A stretch of DNA of 64,000 nt from JASBTN01 sp965228805. Lineage in GTDB: Bacteria > Pseudomonadota > Alphaproteobacteria > Rhodobacterales > Rhodobacteraceae. The DNA lies in NCBI RefSeq assembly GCF_965228805.1, contig NZ_CBDDIE010000003.1:186001-250000 (forward strand), written 5' to 3'. The notes below the pieces were generated by a model. The model saw only the letters and a list, made by a program, of their open reading frames with translations. It ran no database searches and had not been told where the DNA came from. Position numbers and translations under genes: made by a program. Within the stretch, counting starts at the first letter, position 1, and the number at the start of each line of letters is the position of its first letter. Shown piece after piece: positions 52,056 to 61,144 of the stretch.

Positions 52056-52198
52056 GGTAGCTACCCCATGTTTGCTCCATTCGCAGCGCCCCGGGGACGC
52101 CACAAGGCGCGGGAAATAGGGGAAAAATGCGCTTTCGTCCAGTTTTTCAGCACATTTGAAACGCATGGCTGCAATGCATTCCCGTGATGGGAAGGATT

Positions 52199-54772
52199 TT
52201 ATTTCGCCTTTTCAGCCTCTTGCGCCATACGATCCTGGATGGCCAGATGGGCGGCCGCCAACCGGGCCACCGGCACGCGGAAGGGCGAACAGCTGACATA
52301 GTCGAACCCCGCCTCGCGACAGAAGGCAATGGATTCGGGGTTGCCCCCATGTTCGCCACAGATCGACAGGGTCACCTCCTCGCGCGCGCCTCGCGCCCGC
52401 TCCGCGCCGATCTCCAACAGCTCGCCAACACCGTCGCGGTCCAGCGTGTGGAACGGGTCCTCGACATAAACGCCCTGGTTCACATATTCACCCATGAACC
52501 GCCCCGCATCGTCGCGCGACAACCCATAGGTCATCTGCGTGAGGTCGTTTGTGCCGAAGGACATGAAGGACGCGTGATGTGCGATCTCATCCGCGCGCAG
52601 CGCGGCGCGCGGGGTTTCGACCATGACGCCGAGGCGATAGGTGAAGTCTGCCTCTGCCTCGACCCGTACGGCCGCGGCCACCGCGTCGATGCGCGTCTTG
52701 ACGATCTCGACCTCGCGCTTGGCACTAACCAGAGGGATCATGATCTCGGGCACCACCGGGTCGCCGATCTTGGACACCTCGATCGTTGCCTCAAAGATGG
52801 CGCGGGCCTGCATGTCGTAGATCTCGGGCACGGTCACGCCCAAGCGTACCCCGCGCATGCCCAGCATCGGGTTGAACTCGCGCAAGCCAGCCACGCGCAT
52901 AGTCACATCCGAAATCGGCAGGTCCAACGCCTCGGCCAGTTCGCGCATGCCCTCGCGCCCATGGGGCAGGAACTCGTGAAGCGGCGGGTCGAACAGGCGG
53001 ATGCAGACCGGCTTGCCCTGCATGATCCGGAACAGCGCGGTAAAGTCGTCGCGCTGCATCGGCAGAAGGCGTTCCAGCGCGGCGCGGCGGTCTTCTGAGC
53101 TGTTGGCAAAGATCATCTCGCGCATGGCCAGCAGGCGGTCATCGTCGATGAACATGTGCTCGGTCCGGCACAGGCCGATGCCTTCCGCTTCGAACATCAC
53201 CGCCTTGTCGGCATCCGGCGGGGTGTCGGCGTTGGCGCGAATGCCGATGTCGCGGAACTCATCCGCCCAGGTCATCAGCTTCTTGAAACAGTCACCCAGT
53301 TCCGGCGGCAGCAGGTCGACAGATCCGCTCAACGCCTCACCTGCCGCCCCATCGACCGTGATCACGTCACCTTCGCGGAACACGCGGCCATCCGGTGCGA
53401 TCAGCTTGCCCTTTTTCTTGTCGAGCTTGAGGTCACCCGCCCCCACCACGCAAGGAAGGCCCAGCCCGCGCGCAATCACCGCCGCGTGGCTGGTGATCCC
53501 GCCGCGAATGGTCAGGATGCCACGCGCGGCGTGCATGCCACGAATGTCCTCGGGGCTGGTTTCGCGGCGCACCAGGATACAGTCCTCGTCCTGCGCCGCC
53601 ATGGCCTGAGCGGCGCGGGCGTTGAAGACGATCTTGCCCGTGGCCGCGCCGGGGCTCGCCGCGATCCCTTCGGCAAAGACGTCGCGGTCGCCCTTCGGAT
53701 CGACCTGGCTGTGCAGAAGCTCGGCTAGGGCGCGCGGCGGGATGCGCAGAACCGCCTCGTCGTGGCCGATGATCCCGTCATTGGCCAGCTCCACCGCAAT
53801 GCGCACATTGGCACGCTCGGATCGCTGCACCCGGACTGCATCCAGAATGAACAGTTGTTCGTTCTCGATCGTGAACTCGATCTGCATCTCTTCGCGCAGG
53901 CGGGTGCGCACCTTGTCGCCATAGGTGATCAGATCGGCGAAGTTCTGCGGCAGCACGTCCTCGATCGACCGGCCACGCGGATCGCGGGTCAGGTACATGA
54001 CATCGCTGTCATCCGGCGCGGTCAGCGCGTCGCGGCCCTGGCTCTTGCACAGGTACCGCCCGCGCACCTCGCGCAGCCCCGTGTCGCCGTTGACGAATTG
54101 CATTACGCCCGAACCTGACAGCCCCTTGCCCACGCCCAGCGCCATCTTTTGCACCACCAGCCCCAGGCCCGCATCGGCAGGCGCGCCCTTGGCTTCGCGC
54201 AGCAGTCGGGCGGTGGTGCCCTCCCAGGCGCGCGCCATCGATCGCAGGATTTCCGCCAACTGCACCTGCGGGTCCTGCGGGAAATAGCTGTCGGTTTCTT
54301 CCTCATAGAGCTCCAGCGCATCCTGCAACGCCTCGGCGGTCGGCGCGTCGGCGGCGTCGAAATCATCCGGGTCCAGACGACCCACATGCACCGCATAGGA
54401 TTGAATGAACCGCAGATAGAGCGCGTTGGCCGCCGCCTCACCATGGCTGCCCACCAGCTTGGCATGCAGCGCGTCGTTCATGCCGATGTTCAGAATGGCC
54501 GAGGGGCCGCCCCAGTCGGGATCCTCGGAGGACGGGCGCACCGACAGCAGCGGATCCGGGCCGAAGAGGTCCAGCATCGCTTTGAGGTCCGGCATCTCGC
54601 CCGCCGACACCCCGTGCACCGCGTCGAAATCCAGCGCGACGGTGCGCGGCACCGGCATATCCAGACGGATAAGCCGCTGCAGACACTTGGCCCGTCCGCC
54701 ATGCCGCGTCGTCACGATCGGCGCCGATGCCGTGATTTCGGTAAAGCCCAGCTCGCTCATGTCTTTCTGCAC
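52199..54772 (-). CDS. ppdK: Pyruvate, phosphate dikinase
   Basis: A protein of 857 residues from a GTG at 54772, chosen for the GGAGG seven to eight bases upstream. The ATP-grasp part contains LLSVRPSSEDPDWGGPSAIL and VMQFVNGDTGLREVRGRYLC; the phosphohistidine domain GILTIRGGITSHAAVIARGL; the C-terminal barrel GIGLCRTEHMF, MPYGLS-like NDLTQMTYGLSRDDAGRFM and catalytic Cys in SICGEHGGNPESI. It interconverts pyruvate and PEP with ATP and phosphate. Confidence 0.95.
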   Translation of the reverse strand: MQKDMSELGFTEITASAPIVTTRHGGRAKCLQRLIRLDMPVPRTVALDFDAVHGVSAGEMPDLKAMLDLFGPDPLLSVRPSSEDPDWGGPSAILNIGMNDALHAKLVGSHGEAAANALYLRFIQSYAVHVGRLDPDDFDAADAPTAEALQDALELYEEETDSYFPQDPQVQLAEILRSMARAWEGTTARLLREAKGAPADAGLGLVVQKMALGVGKGLSGSGVMQFVNGDTGLREVRGRYLCKSQGRDALTAPDDSDVMYLTRDPRGRSIEDVLPQNFADLITYGDKVRTRLREEMQIEFTIENEQLFILDAVRVQRSERANVRIAVELANDGIIGHDEAVLRIPPRALAELLHSQVDPKGDRDVFAEGIAASPGAATGKIVFNARAAQAMAAQDEDCILVRRETSPEDIRGMHAARGILTIRGGITSHAAVIARGLGLPCVVGAGDLKLDKKKGKLIAPDGRVFREGDVITVDGAAGEALSGSVDLLPPELGDCFKKLMTWADEFRDIGIRANADTPPDADKAVMFEAEGIGLCRTEHMFIDDDRLLAMREMIFANSSEDRRAALERLLPMQRDDFTALFRIMQGKPVCIRLFDPPLHEFLPHGREGMRELAEALDLPISDVTMRVAGLREFNPMLGMRGVRLGVTVPEIYDMQARAIFEATIEVSKIGDPVVPEIMIPLVSAKREVEIVKTRIDAVAAAVRVEAEADFTYRLGVMVETPRAALRADEIAHHASFMSFGTNDLTQMTYGLSRDDAGRFMGEYVNQGVYVEDPFHTLDRDGVGELLEIGAERARGAREEVTLSICGEHGGNPESIAFCREAGFDYVSCSPFRVPVARLAAAHLAIQDRMAQEAEKAK

Positions 54773-54869
54773 CGCAGCACCCTCCAGTTGGGCCACAGCA
54801 TAGCGTGGGAAAGACGTCACACAAGGGTTACATGCGACGCCCTGGCGGTGCAGGGCGTCGCAGGTGTTG

Positions 54870-57113
54870 TCAGCCCTCGATCCGGGTCAGATCGGCGACG
54901 CCAAGGCAGATGTCGCGGATGCGCGCCAGCAGGTTCAGGCGGTTGCGGCGCACCACCTGGTTGTCGGTGTTGATCTGCACCGCCTCGAAGAAAGCGTCGA
55001 TCGGCGCGCGCAGCGCGGCCATGGCGGACATGGCAGCGGCGAAATCTTCGCCCTCCATCGCGGGGGCAATCGCCGCCTGAGCCTCGTCCAGCGCGGCAAA
55101 CAGCGCCTTTTCGCTCACGTCCTCGGCGAACTTGATATCGGCGCCGAAGGAGTATTCGACCCCGTCCTTTTCCTCTGCCTGGCTGAGGATGTTGTTCGCC
55201 CGCTTGAAGCCCTGCAACAGGTTTTCCCCGTCATCGGTCTTCAGGAACCCGGCCAGAGCCTCGGCCCGTTTGACCAGCAGCGTCAGGTCGTCATTGCCCG
55301 GCATGGCCAGACAGGCGTCGATCACGTCGTGACGAATGCCTTCCTCGCGCAGGTGGACCTTGAGGCGGTCGTGGAAGAAGGAGAGAAGGTCGGCATTCTT
55401 TCCGTCTTTGTCCTCGGAAATGGCCGCGAATCCAGCCCAAAACGCATCCCCAGAAAGCTCAAGGCGAAGTGCAATTTCATCTAGCTCTTTTTCCAGGCCA
55501 CTTTCAAATCCACTGGCAAGTTGCCGAAGTTCTTCCGCTTTGGCTGTCTTCTGAAATGCCTCGAGAGCCTGCCTCTGCGCAAATAGATGCATCTCACTTG
55601 TGGACGCCGCAACTTTGAGCGATACCCGAACCCCATTCTCCAACACCAACCGAATAACCCCCAAGGCCGCGCGGCGGAGCGCATAGGGGTCTTTCGAGCC
55701 GGTGGGTTTCTCGTCGATCGCCCAGAACCCGGTTAGCGTGTCGAGCTTGTCGGCCAGCGCCACGGCAACCGAGACCGGCGCGGTGGGCACGTCGTCGGAG
55801 GGGCCCAGCGGCGAGTAGTGTTCTTCGCTGGCCTGACCCACCTCAGCGGGCAGCTCGGCGGCCTCGGCATAATAGCGGCCCATCAGGCCCTGCAATTCGG
55901 GGAATTCATAGACCATCTCGGAGGACAGATCGCCCTTGCAGGCTTTCGCGGCCTGCTCGGCCAGGTCGGTATCCGCGCCAACCAGCGGGGCCAACTCGCG
56001 GGCCAACGCGGCGATACGCGCAACGCGTTCGCCCTGGCTGCCCAGTTTGGCGTGGAAGGTCACGTTTTCCAGCTTCTCGACCCAGGGGGCAAAGCCATCC
56101 GCCTTCACCGTGCGCAGGTCGTTTTCCCAGAAGAATTTGGCGTCGGCCAGACGGGCGGCCAGCACCTTCTGGTTGCCCGCCAGGATGGTCGCGCCATTGT
56201 CCGTGGTCTCACGGTTGGCGACGGTGACGAACTTTTCGATCCGGCCGGTTTTCGGGTTCTTGACCGAGAAGAACTTCTGGTGCTCCTTCATCGAGGTTTG
56301 CAGCACCTCGGGCGGCAGCGAGATGAACTCCTCGGCAATATCGCCCAGCAGCACCACGGGCCATTCGACCAGACCGGCGACCTCGCGCAGAAGGCCCGGA
56401 TCTTCGACGATCTCCAGCCCCTGGGCGAAGGCGGCGTTCTTGGCGTCTTCCCAGATGTGATCGGCGCGTTCCTGGGGGTCCAGGATCACATGGGCGGCCT
56501 TCAACTTGGCGGCATAGTCGTCAAAGCCGGTGACGGTGATCTTGCCGGGCGCCATGAAACGGTGGCCCTCGGTCGTGTCACCGGACTTGATGCCATCCAC
56601 GTTCAGCGGCACCACCTCGGCACCCGCCTCATCAGACAGGATGCAGAGGATCGAATGCAGCGGGCGCACCCAGCGCAGGGAACCCGCGCCCCAACGCATC
56701 GACTTCGGCCAAGGGAAGTTGCGGATGGCGCCTTCCAGCACCTCGGCGATGATCTCGGCCGCTTCGCGGCCCTTGTGTTCGATGGTGGCGAAATAGACCG
56801 CGCCCTTGGGGGTCTCGCGTTCCTCCAGCTGGTCCCGGGTCACGCCCGCGCCGCGCAGGAAGCCTTCGATCGCCTTGTCCGGCGCGCCCACTTTCGGGCC
56901 CTTGCGTTCCTCGCGCGTGTCGGGGGAGCGGGCCAGCAGGCCCTCGACGGCCAGACACAGCCGGCGCGGCGTGGCGAAGGCGGCGGCACCCGAATAGGTC
57001 AGCCCGGCCTCGACCAGGCCATCGGTGACGAGCTTTTGCAGGTCGGCCGCGGCCTTGCCCTGCATCCGGGCGGGAATTTCTTCGGAGAAGAGTTCAATCA
57101 GCAGATCAGGCAT
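54870..57113 (-). CDS. glyS: Glycyl-tRNA synthetase beta subunit
   Basis: A protein of 747 residues: MPDLLIELFSEEIPARMQGK at the start, FPWPKSMRWGAGSLRWVRPL, EFISLPPEVLQTSMKEHQKF, TLTGFWAIDEKPTGSKDPYA and a C-terminal tRNA-binding domain (VNTDNQVVRRNRL-like VQINTDNQVVRRNRLNLLAR). It forms an alpha2beta2 enzyme with GlyQ. Between glyS and glyQ lies a small membrane protein gene, 6 bases upstream. Confidence 0.96.
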   Translation of the reverse strand: MPDLLIELFSEEIPARMQGKAAADLQKLVTDGLVEAGLTYSGAAAFATPRRLCLAVEGLLARSPDTREERKGPKVGAPDKAIEGFLRGAGVTRDQLEERETPKGAVYFATIEHKGREAAEIIAEVLEGAIRNFPWPKSMRWGAGSLRWVRPLHSILCILSDEAGAEVVPLNVDGIKSGDTTEGHRFMAPGKITVTGFDDYAAKLKAAHVILDPQERADHIWEDAKNAAFAQGLEIVEDPGLLREVAGLVEWPVVLLGDIAEEFISLPPEVLQTSMKEHQKFFSVKNPKTGRIEKFVTVANRETTDNGATILAGNQKVLAARLADAKFFWENDLRTVKADGFAPWVEKLENVTFHAKLGSQGERVARIAALARELAPLVGADTDLAEQAAKACKGDLSSEMVYEFPELQGLMGRYYAEAAELPAEVGQASEEHYSPLGPSDDVPTAPVSVAVALADKLDTLTGFWAIDEKPTGSKDPYALRRAALGVIRLVLENGVRVSLKVAASTSEMHLFAQRQALEAFQKTAKAEELRQLASGFESGLEKELDEIALRLELSGDAFWAGFAAISEDKDGKNADLLSFFHDRLKVHLREEGIRHDVIDACLAMPGNDDLTLLVKRAEALAGFLKTDDGENLLQGFKRANNILSQAEEKDGVEYSFGADIKFAEDVSEKALFAALDEAQAAIAPAMEGEDFAAAMSAMAALRAPIDAFFEAVQINTDNQVVRRNRLNLLARIRDICLGVADLTRIEG

Positions 57114-57119
57114 GGGGCC

Positions 57120-57590
57120 TCACTCGTCATATTTTTCGTTCAGCTGGTGCCAGGCAAAGGCCCGGCCATCGGGATAGACGGCGATGATACGGTCCACCCC
57201 GTCGCGGATGTCTTTTTCGCCCAGGAAGGCCACGGCCTGACCCTGTTCCAGATCGTGCCCGATGGTGACGGCGTCGAAACAGTCGAACCAGCCGGGGGCG
57301 GTCAGGGGCGTGGGTTCTTCGTGAACCACGTAGGTCTCGGTCAGCATCGCCAAGCTGGAGGACGTGGTGAAACAGGCGCGAAAGCGCAGGGGCGAGCTGT
57401 TGGCGTCGATGCCTTCCAGATCGTCGGCGATGATTTCCTCGGCCTCACCGGTCACCACATTGGTCATGCGCATCACCTCGACCTCGGCGTTGACCGGGTC
57501 GTAGAAGGCGTAGAGCTGCAACCAGTAGATTGCGACGCCGGAGATGAGAGAGATTGCCACGATCAGGCTCCCGATGATCTTGCCGCTCAC
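57120..57590 (-). CDS. DUF6446-like membrane-anchored protein between glyQ and glyS
   Basis: A protein of 156 residues from a GTG at 57590 that overlaps the glyQ stop (GTGA). One N-terminal transmembrane anchor (IIGSLIVAISLISGVAIYWL) is followed by a soluble domain with paired Cys (FRACFTTSSSLAML and GWFDCFDAVTIGHDLEQGQA). It looks like the DUF6446 family known from this genomic position in Rhodobacteraceae. Function unknown; link to the synthetase is by position only. Confidence 0.75.
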   Translation of the reverse strand: MSGKIIGSLIVAISLISGVAIYWLQLYAFYDPVNAEVEVMRMTNVVTGEAEEIIADDLEGIDANSSPLRFRACFTTSSSLAMLTETYVVHEEPTPLTAPGWFDCFDAVTIGHDLEQGQAVAFLGEKDIRDGVDRIIAVYPDGRAFAWHQLNEKYDE

Positions 57591-58522
57591 GCCGCGTCGC
57601 CCTCTTTGTGCCCGCCTGCCTCGGTCAGCACGAAGGCGTCGGCGCATTGTTTGGCCAGCGCGCGCACGCGGCCGATATAGGCCTGGCGTTCGGTCACGGA
57701 AATGACCCCGCGCGCGTCGAGCAGGTTGAAGATATGCGAGGCCTTGATGCATTGGTCATAGGCCGGGTGGGCCATGATGATGCGCTTGCCGGTCTTGGGG
57801 TCGATATGTTCCTGGGCGAGGATCGCGGCACATTCTGCTTCCGCTTCCTCGAAGTGCCGCAGAAGGACCTCGGTGTTCGCCACGTCGAAGTTCCAGCGTG
57901 CGTATTCCTCTTCGGTCTGTTTGAACACGTCGCCGTATTTCAGCGCGATGGGGGACTGCGGATCGTTGAAGGGCATGTCCATCACGTGGTCGATACCCAG
58001 CACGTACATGGCCAGACGTTCCAGACCATAGGTCAGCTCACCCGACACGGGGGCGCAGTCATGGCCACCGACCTGTTGGAAATAGGTGAACTGGCTGACT
58101 TCCATACCGTCACACCAGACCTCCCAGCCCAGGCCCCAGGCGCCCAGGGTGGGGCTTTCCCAGTCGTCCTCGACGAAGCGGATGTCGTGCAGGTCCATGT
58201 CGATGCCGATGGCTTCCAGCGAGCCCAGGTAGAGTTCCTGAAGGTTCGGCGGGCTGGGTTTGATCAGCACCTGGTACTGGTAGTAATGCTGCAAGCGGTT
58301 CGGGTTTTCGCCATAGCGCCCGTCGGTCGGACGGCGCGAGGGCTGCACGTAAGCGGCCGCCCAGGCATTCGATCCCAGCGAGCGCAGTGTCGTGGCCGGG
58401 TGGAAGGTGCCCGCGCCCACTTCCATGTCATAGGGCTGCATGATCGCGCAGCCCTGTTCGGCCCAGTAGTTCTGCAGCCGCAGGATGATCTCCTGGAAGC
58501 TCTTCGGTCGGTTGTCGCTCAT
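57587..58522 (-). CDS. glyQ: Glycyl-tRNA synthetase alpha subunit
   Basis: A protein of 311 residues from the ATG at 58522. Clear family signatures are SFQEIILRLQNYWAEQGCAI, MQPYDMEVGAGTFHPATTLR, WAAAYVQPSRRPTDGRYGEN, PNRLQHYYQYQVLIKPSPPN and DWESPTLGAWGLGWEVWCDG. It contains the aminoacylation active site. It is followed by the DUF6446-like gene and glyS in one unit. Confidence 0.97.
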   Translation of the reverse strand: MSDNRPKSFQEIILRLQNYWAEQGCAIMQPYDMEVGAGTFHPATTLRSLGSNAWAAAYVQPSRRPTDGRYGENPNRLQHYYQYQVLIKPSPPNLQELYLGSLEAIGIDMDLHDIRFVEDDWESPTLGAWGLGWEVWCDGMEVSQFTYFQQVGGHDCAPVSGELTYGLERLAMYVLGIDHVMDMPFNDPQSPIALKYGDVFKQTEEEYARWNFDVANTEVLLRHFEEAEAECAAILAQEHIDPKTGKRIIMAHPAYDQCIKASHIFNLLDARGVISVTERQAYIGRVRALAKQCADAFVLTEAGGHKEGDAA

Positions 58523-58788
58523 CGCCAAGGCACCCCTTCGGAACCGGTCTCATATATCGCGCCCTCAATAGGCGTTGGGGGAGAGGGGGTCAATCGGCTG
58601 GGCGGAGGGATTGGGGCCGGAGGACGCACGAGCAGGTTTCCCATAGTGAAACTGCGACCCGATCAACGCAGGCGGGGCAGTAAGCGCCGCCAAACTGCAA
58701 GCCCTTGTTGACCTGCCCCCCCGTCATGGTGTTCACAAGCATTCAATGGTTTTGTCTGCGAGAGCCCCGGGTGGGGCCGTGAGGGGTT

Positions 58789-60534
58789 ATGAAAAGACTG
58801 TATTCCGTAGTTACCGTCCTGGTCGTGATGCTCTGGGGCGCGTTTGCCACCCAGGCCCAGGCGCAAGAGGCCGCCTGGATTCAGCTTGAGGCGCAGCCCA
58901 GCCTGGCCGAAGCACAGGCCGCCGCGCAGCGCTATGCGACGCAACTGCAGGACGTGAACGGGTTTCGGGTGAACAACGGCTGGTACGCGATTGCGTTGGG
59001 ACCGTTTACCCAGGCCGGTGCCACATCGAAACTGACTGAGCTGCGCGCCGGTGGCGTGGTGCCGCGGGACGCCTATGTGGCCTTCTCGGGCCAATACGGG
59101 CAGCAGTTCTGGCCGATCGGTGCCAACACTCTGGGCACCGCCCCGGTCGACACCGGTGAGGCGGCCGAACCCGTGCCCGCCACCGTACCGGCCGAAGAGG
59201 TCATCCCGGACGAAACCCCGCGCGAAGCCCGCGCCGCGGAACGCGCTCTGGACCGCGAGGCCCGCATGGAACTGCAGCGTGTGCTGGAGTTCGAAGGTTT
59301 CTACAACTCCGGCATCGACGGCGCCTTCGGCCCCGGTACCCGCCGCGCCATGGGTGATTATCAGGCCGCGATGGGCTATGAGCCGACCGGCGTTTTGACC
59401 ACCCGCCAGCGCACCGAGCTTCTGGCCAACTATCAGGCCTTCCTGGAAAGCCTTGGCCTTCAAACCACCCAGGACCACGATGCAGGCATCCAGATCGCCC
59501 TGCCCTCGGCCCTGGTCGATTTCACCCGCTACGAGGCGCCCTTTGCCCATTACGACGCCAAGAACGGCAGCGGTGTGCGCGTGGTGCTGATCAGCCAGCA
59601 CGGCGACCGCTCGACCCTGTTCGGCCTCTACGACATCCTGCAATCGCTGGAGATCGTGCCGCTGGAAGGCGACCGCGAGCGTAAGGACAACGAGTTCACA
59701 CTGACCGGGACCGACGCCAACATCACCTCCTATACCTACGCGAAACTGGTGGATGGCGCTGTGAAGGGCTTTACCCTGGTCTGGCCCAATGGCGACGAGC
59801 GCCGCCGCAATGTGGCGCTTAAACAGATGCGTGAGACCTTCGAAAGCCTGGGCGACGTGGCCCTGGCCGACAACGCCGGTCTGGACGACGCGGTGCAGAG
59901 CCTCGATCTGCTGTCCGGCCTCGACATCCGCCGCCCGCGCCTATCCCGTTCGGGTTTCTACGTGGATGGCAATGGTGCCGTCGTGACCACCGCCGAGGCC
60001 GTGCAATCCTGTGGGCGGATCACCGTGGATGGCTATGACGCGCAGATCGCAGCCTCCAGCGACGCCTTGGGCGCCGTGCTGTTGAAACCGGTCGAAGCCC
60101 TGTCGCCGCTCGCCGTGGCGCATATGCTGACCACCGATGCGCGGCTGAAATCCGAAGTGGCAGTCGCCGGTTACTCCTACGAAGGCCGTCTGAGCGCGCC
60201 GACCCTGACCTTCGGCACCCTGGCAGACCTGACCGGCCTGCGTGGCGAGGCCGAGTTGACTCGCCTGGCCATGGCGACCCAGGACGGTGACGCAGGTGGC
60301 CCGGTTCTGGATGCCGGTGGGGCTGTGATCGGCATGCTGCTGCCCCGCGCCGGTGGCGATGGCCAGCAACTGCCCGGCGACGTGAACTTCGCCGCCGACG
60401 CGGGCGCGCTGGCCGCCTTCCTGGCCGAACATGGCGTGACCGCCACGGCGACCGATGCCATGGCCTCTATGGACCCGGTGGACATGAGCGCCATGGCCGC
60501 AGACATGACCGTGCTGGTAAGCTGCTGGGACTGA
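58789..60534 (+). CDS. Secreted SPOR/peptidoglycan-binding protein with degenerate trypsin-like domain
   Basis: A protein of 581 residues. A signal peptide (1-26, ending TQAQAQ) is followed by a SPOR-like domain (about 28-105, NNGWYAIALGPFTQAGATSK), a PG_binding_1 domain (about 155-213, FYNSGIDGAFGPGTRRAMGD), a linker domain, and a trypsin-like region from ~385. Where His is expected it has VVTTAEAVQSC (Glu 403), and where GDSGGP is expected it has DGDAGGPVLD (Ala 502). It is therefore probably a non-hydrolytic relative acting at the cell wall. Confidence 0.82.
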   Translation: MKRLYSVVTVLVVMLWGAFATQAQAQEAAWIQLEAQPSLAEAQAAAQRYATQLQDVNGFRVNNGWYAIALGPFTQAGATSKLTELRAGGVVPRDAYVAFSGQYGQQFWPIGANTLGTAPVDTGEAAEPVPATVPAEEVIPDETPREARAAERALDREARMELQRVLEFEGFYNSGIDGAFGPGTRRAMGDYQAAMGYEPTGVLTTRQRTELLANYQAFLESLGLQTTQDHDAGIQIALPSALVDFTRYEAPFAHYDAKNGSGVRVVLISQHGDRSTLFGLYDILQSLEIVPLEGDRERKDNEFTLTGTDANITSYTYAKLVDGAVKGFTLVWPNGDERRRNVALKQMRETFESLGDVALADNAGLDDAVQSLDLLSGLDIRRPRLSRSGFYVDGNGAVVTTAEAVQSCGRITVDGYDAQIAASSDALGAVLLKPVEALSPLAVAHMLTTDARLKSEVAVAGYSYEGRLSAPTLTFGTLADLTGLRGEAELTRLAMATQDGDAGGPVLDAGGAVIGMLLPRAGGDGQQLPGDVNFAADAGALAAFLAEHGVTATATDAMASMDPVDMSAMAADMTVLVSCWD

Positions 60535-60558
60535 TCCAAGGCGCCAGAACCAACCGAC

Positions 60559-60592
60559 AAACCCCGCCAGCTTGGCGGGGTTTTCGTTTTCC
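60559..60592 (+). terminator. Rho-independent terminator
   Basis: AAACCCCGCC, loop AGCTT, GGCGGGGTTTT followed by CGTTTT, 24 bases after the stop. Confidence 0.92.
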
Positions 60593-60609
60593 AGGGGCGT
60601 ATCTTCCTG

Positions 60610-60993
60610 TTATTCGGGCCTGTGGCACACCGCTTCGATATTGTGCCCATCCGGGCCCAGCACGAAGGCCCCGTAATAGTCGGCGTGATAATGACGCCGC
60701 ACACCAGGTGCACCGTTGTCCGCCCCGCCCGCCGCAAGTGCCGCCGCGTGAAACCCATCAACGGCAGCACGGCTGCGCGCGGTCAAGGCAATATGCAGCT
60801 TGCCCATCGTTGCATCCTCTTCCGCTAGCCAGAACCAGGGGCGGTCATCCCCGTATCCGGTGACCTTCACGCCGTTGCTGTGCTCCAAGGGGACAGTGAA
60901 CAGCCGTGACACGCCCAGTGGCGCGAAGGCGCGGTCATAGAAGGCCACGGATCGCTCGAAGTTGCTGACCCCGAATGTGATGTGGTCGATCAT
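60610..60993 (-). CDS. VOC-family (glyoxalase/bleomycin-resistance fold) protein
   Basis: A protein of 127 residues from the ATG at 60993. Paired beta-alpha-beta-beta-beta modules: MIDHITFGVSNFERSVAFYD with the first metal-type His, KLHIALTARSRAAVDGFHAA, HADYYGAFVLGPDGHNIEAV with the C-terminal Glu. A metal-dependent lyase, isomerase or resistance role is possible; no substrate can be read. Its upstream region contains the inverted-repeat element at 61068-61144. Confidence 0.88.
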   Translation of the reverse strand: MIDHITFGVSNFERSVAFYDRAFAPLGVSRLFTVPLEHSNGVKVTGYGDDRPWFWLAEEDATMGKLHIALTARSRAAVDGFHAAALAAGGADNGAPGVRRHYHADYYGAFVLGPDGHNIEAVCHRPE

Positions 60994-61067
60994 TGCCCCC
61001 TCCCTTGCAAAAACACGTGATGGCAACATAGGCCCGCAGGGAGGCGTCGGTAAAGGACGCCTGCGCG

Positions 61068-61144
61068 CCCCGGCGCAGCGGGATGGGAGGCCACAGGCCC
61101 CTCCGCTTACGCCGACGCCTGCCAGGGTGGGAGCTGCGCCGGGG
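61068..61144. repeat. Inverted-repeat element, copy 3 of 3
   Basis: A 77-nt element with perfect 12-nt arms CCCCGGCGCAGC (61068-61079) and GCTGCGCCGGGG (61133-61144), the right arm ending on the base before the decarboxylase stop codon. The 53-nt core starts GGGATGGGAGGCCAC and ends TGCCAGGGTGGGA, like the core at 16079-16130. An outer inverted repeat AGGCGTCGG/CCGACGCCT also links 61042-61050 with the core. Confidence 0.68.

Noticed and set aside
55818..57680. 620-codon open frame antisense to glyS
   Set aside because: Shadow frame over glyS; no signal, motif or start supported by a ribosome site.
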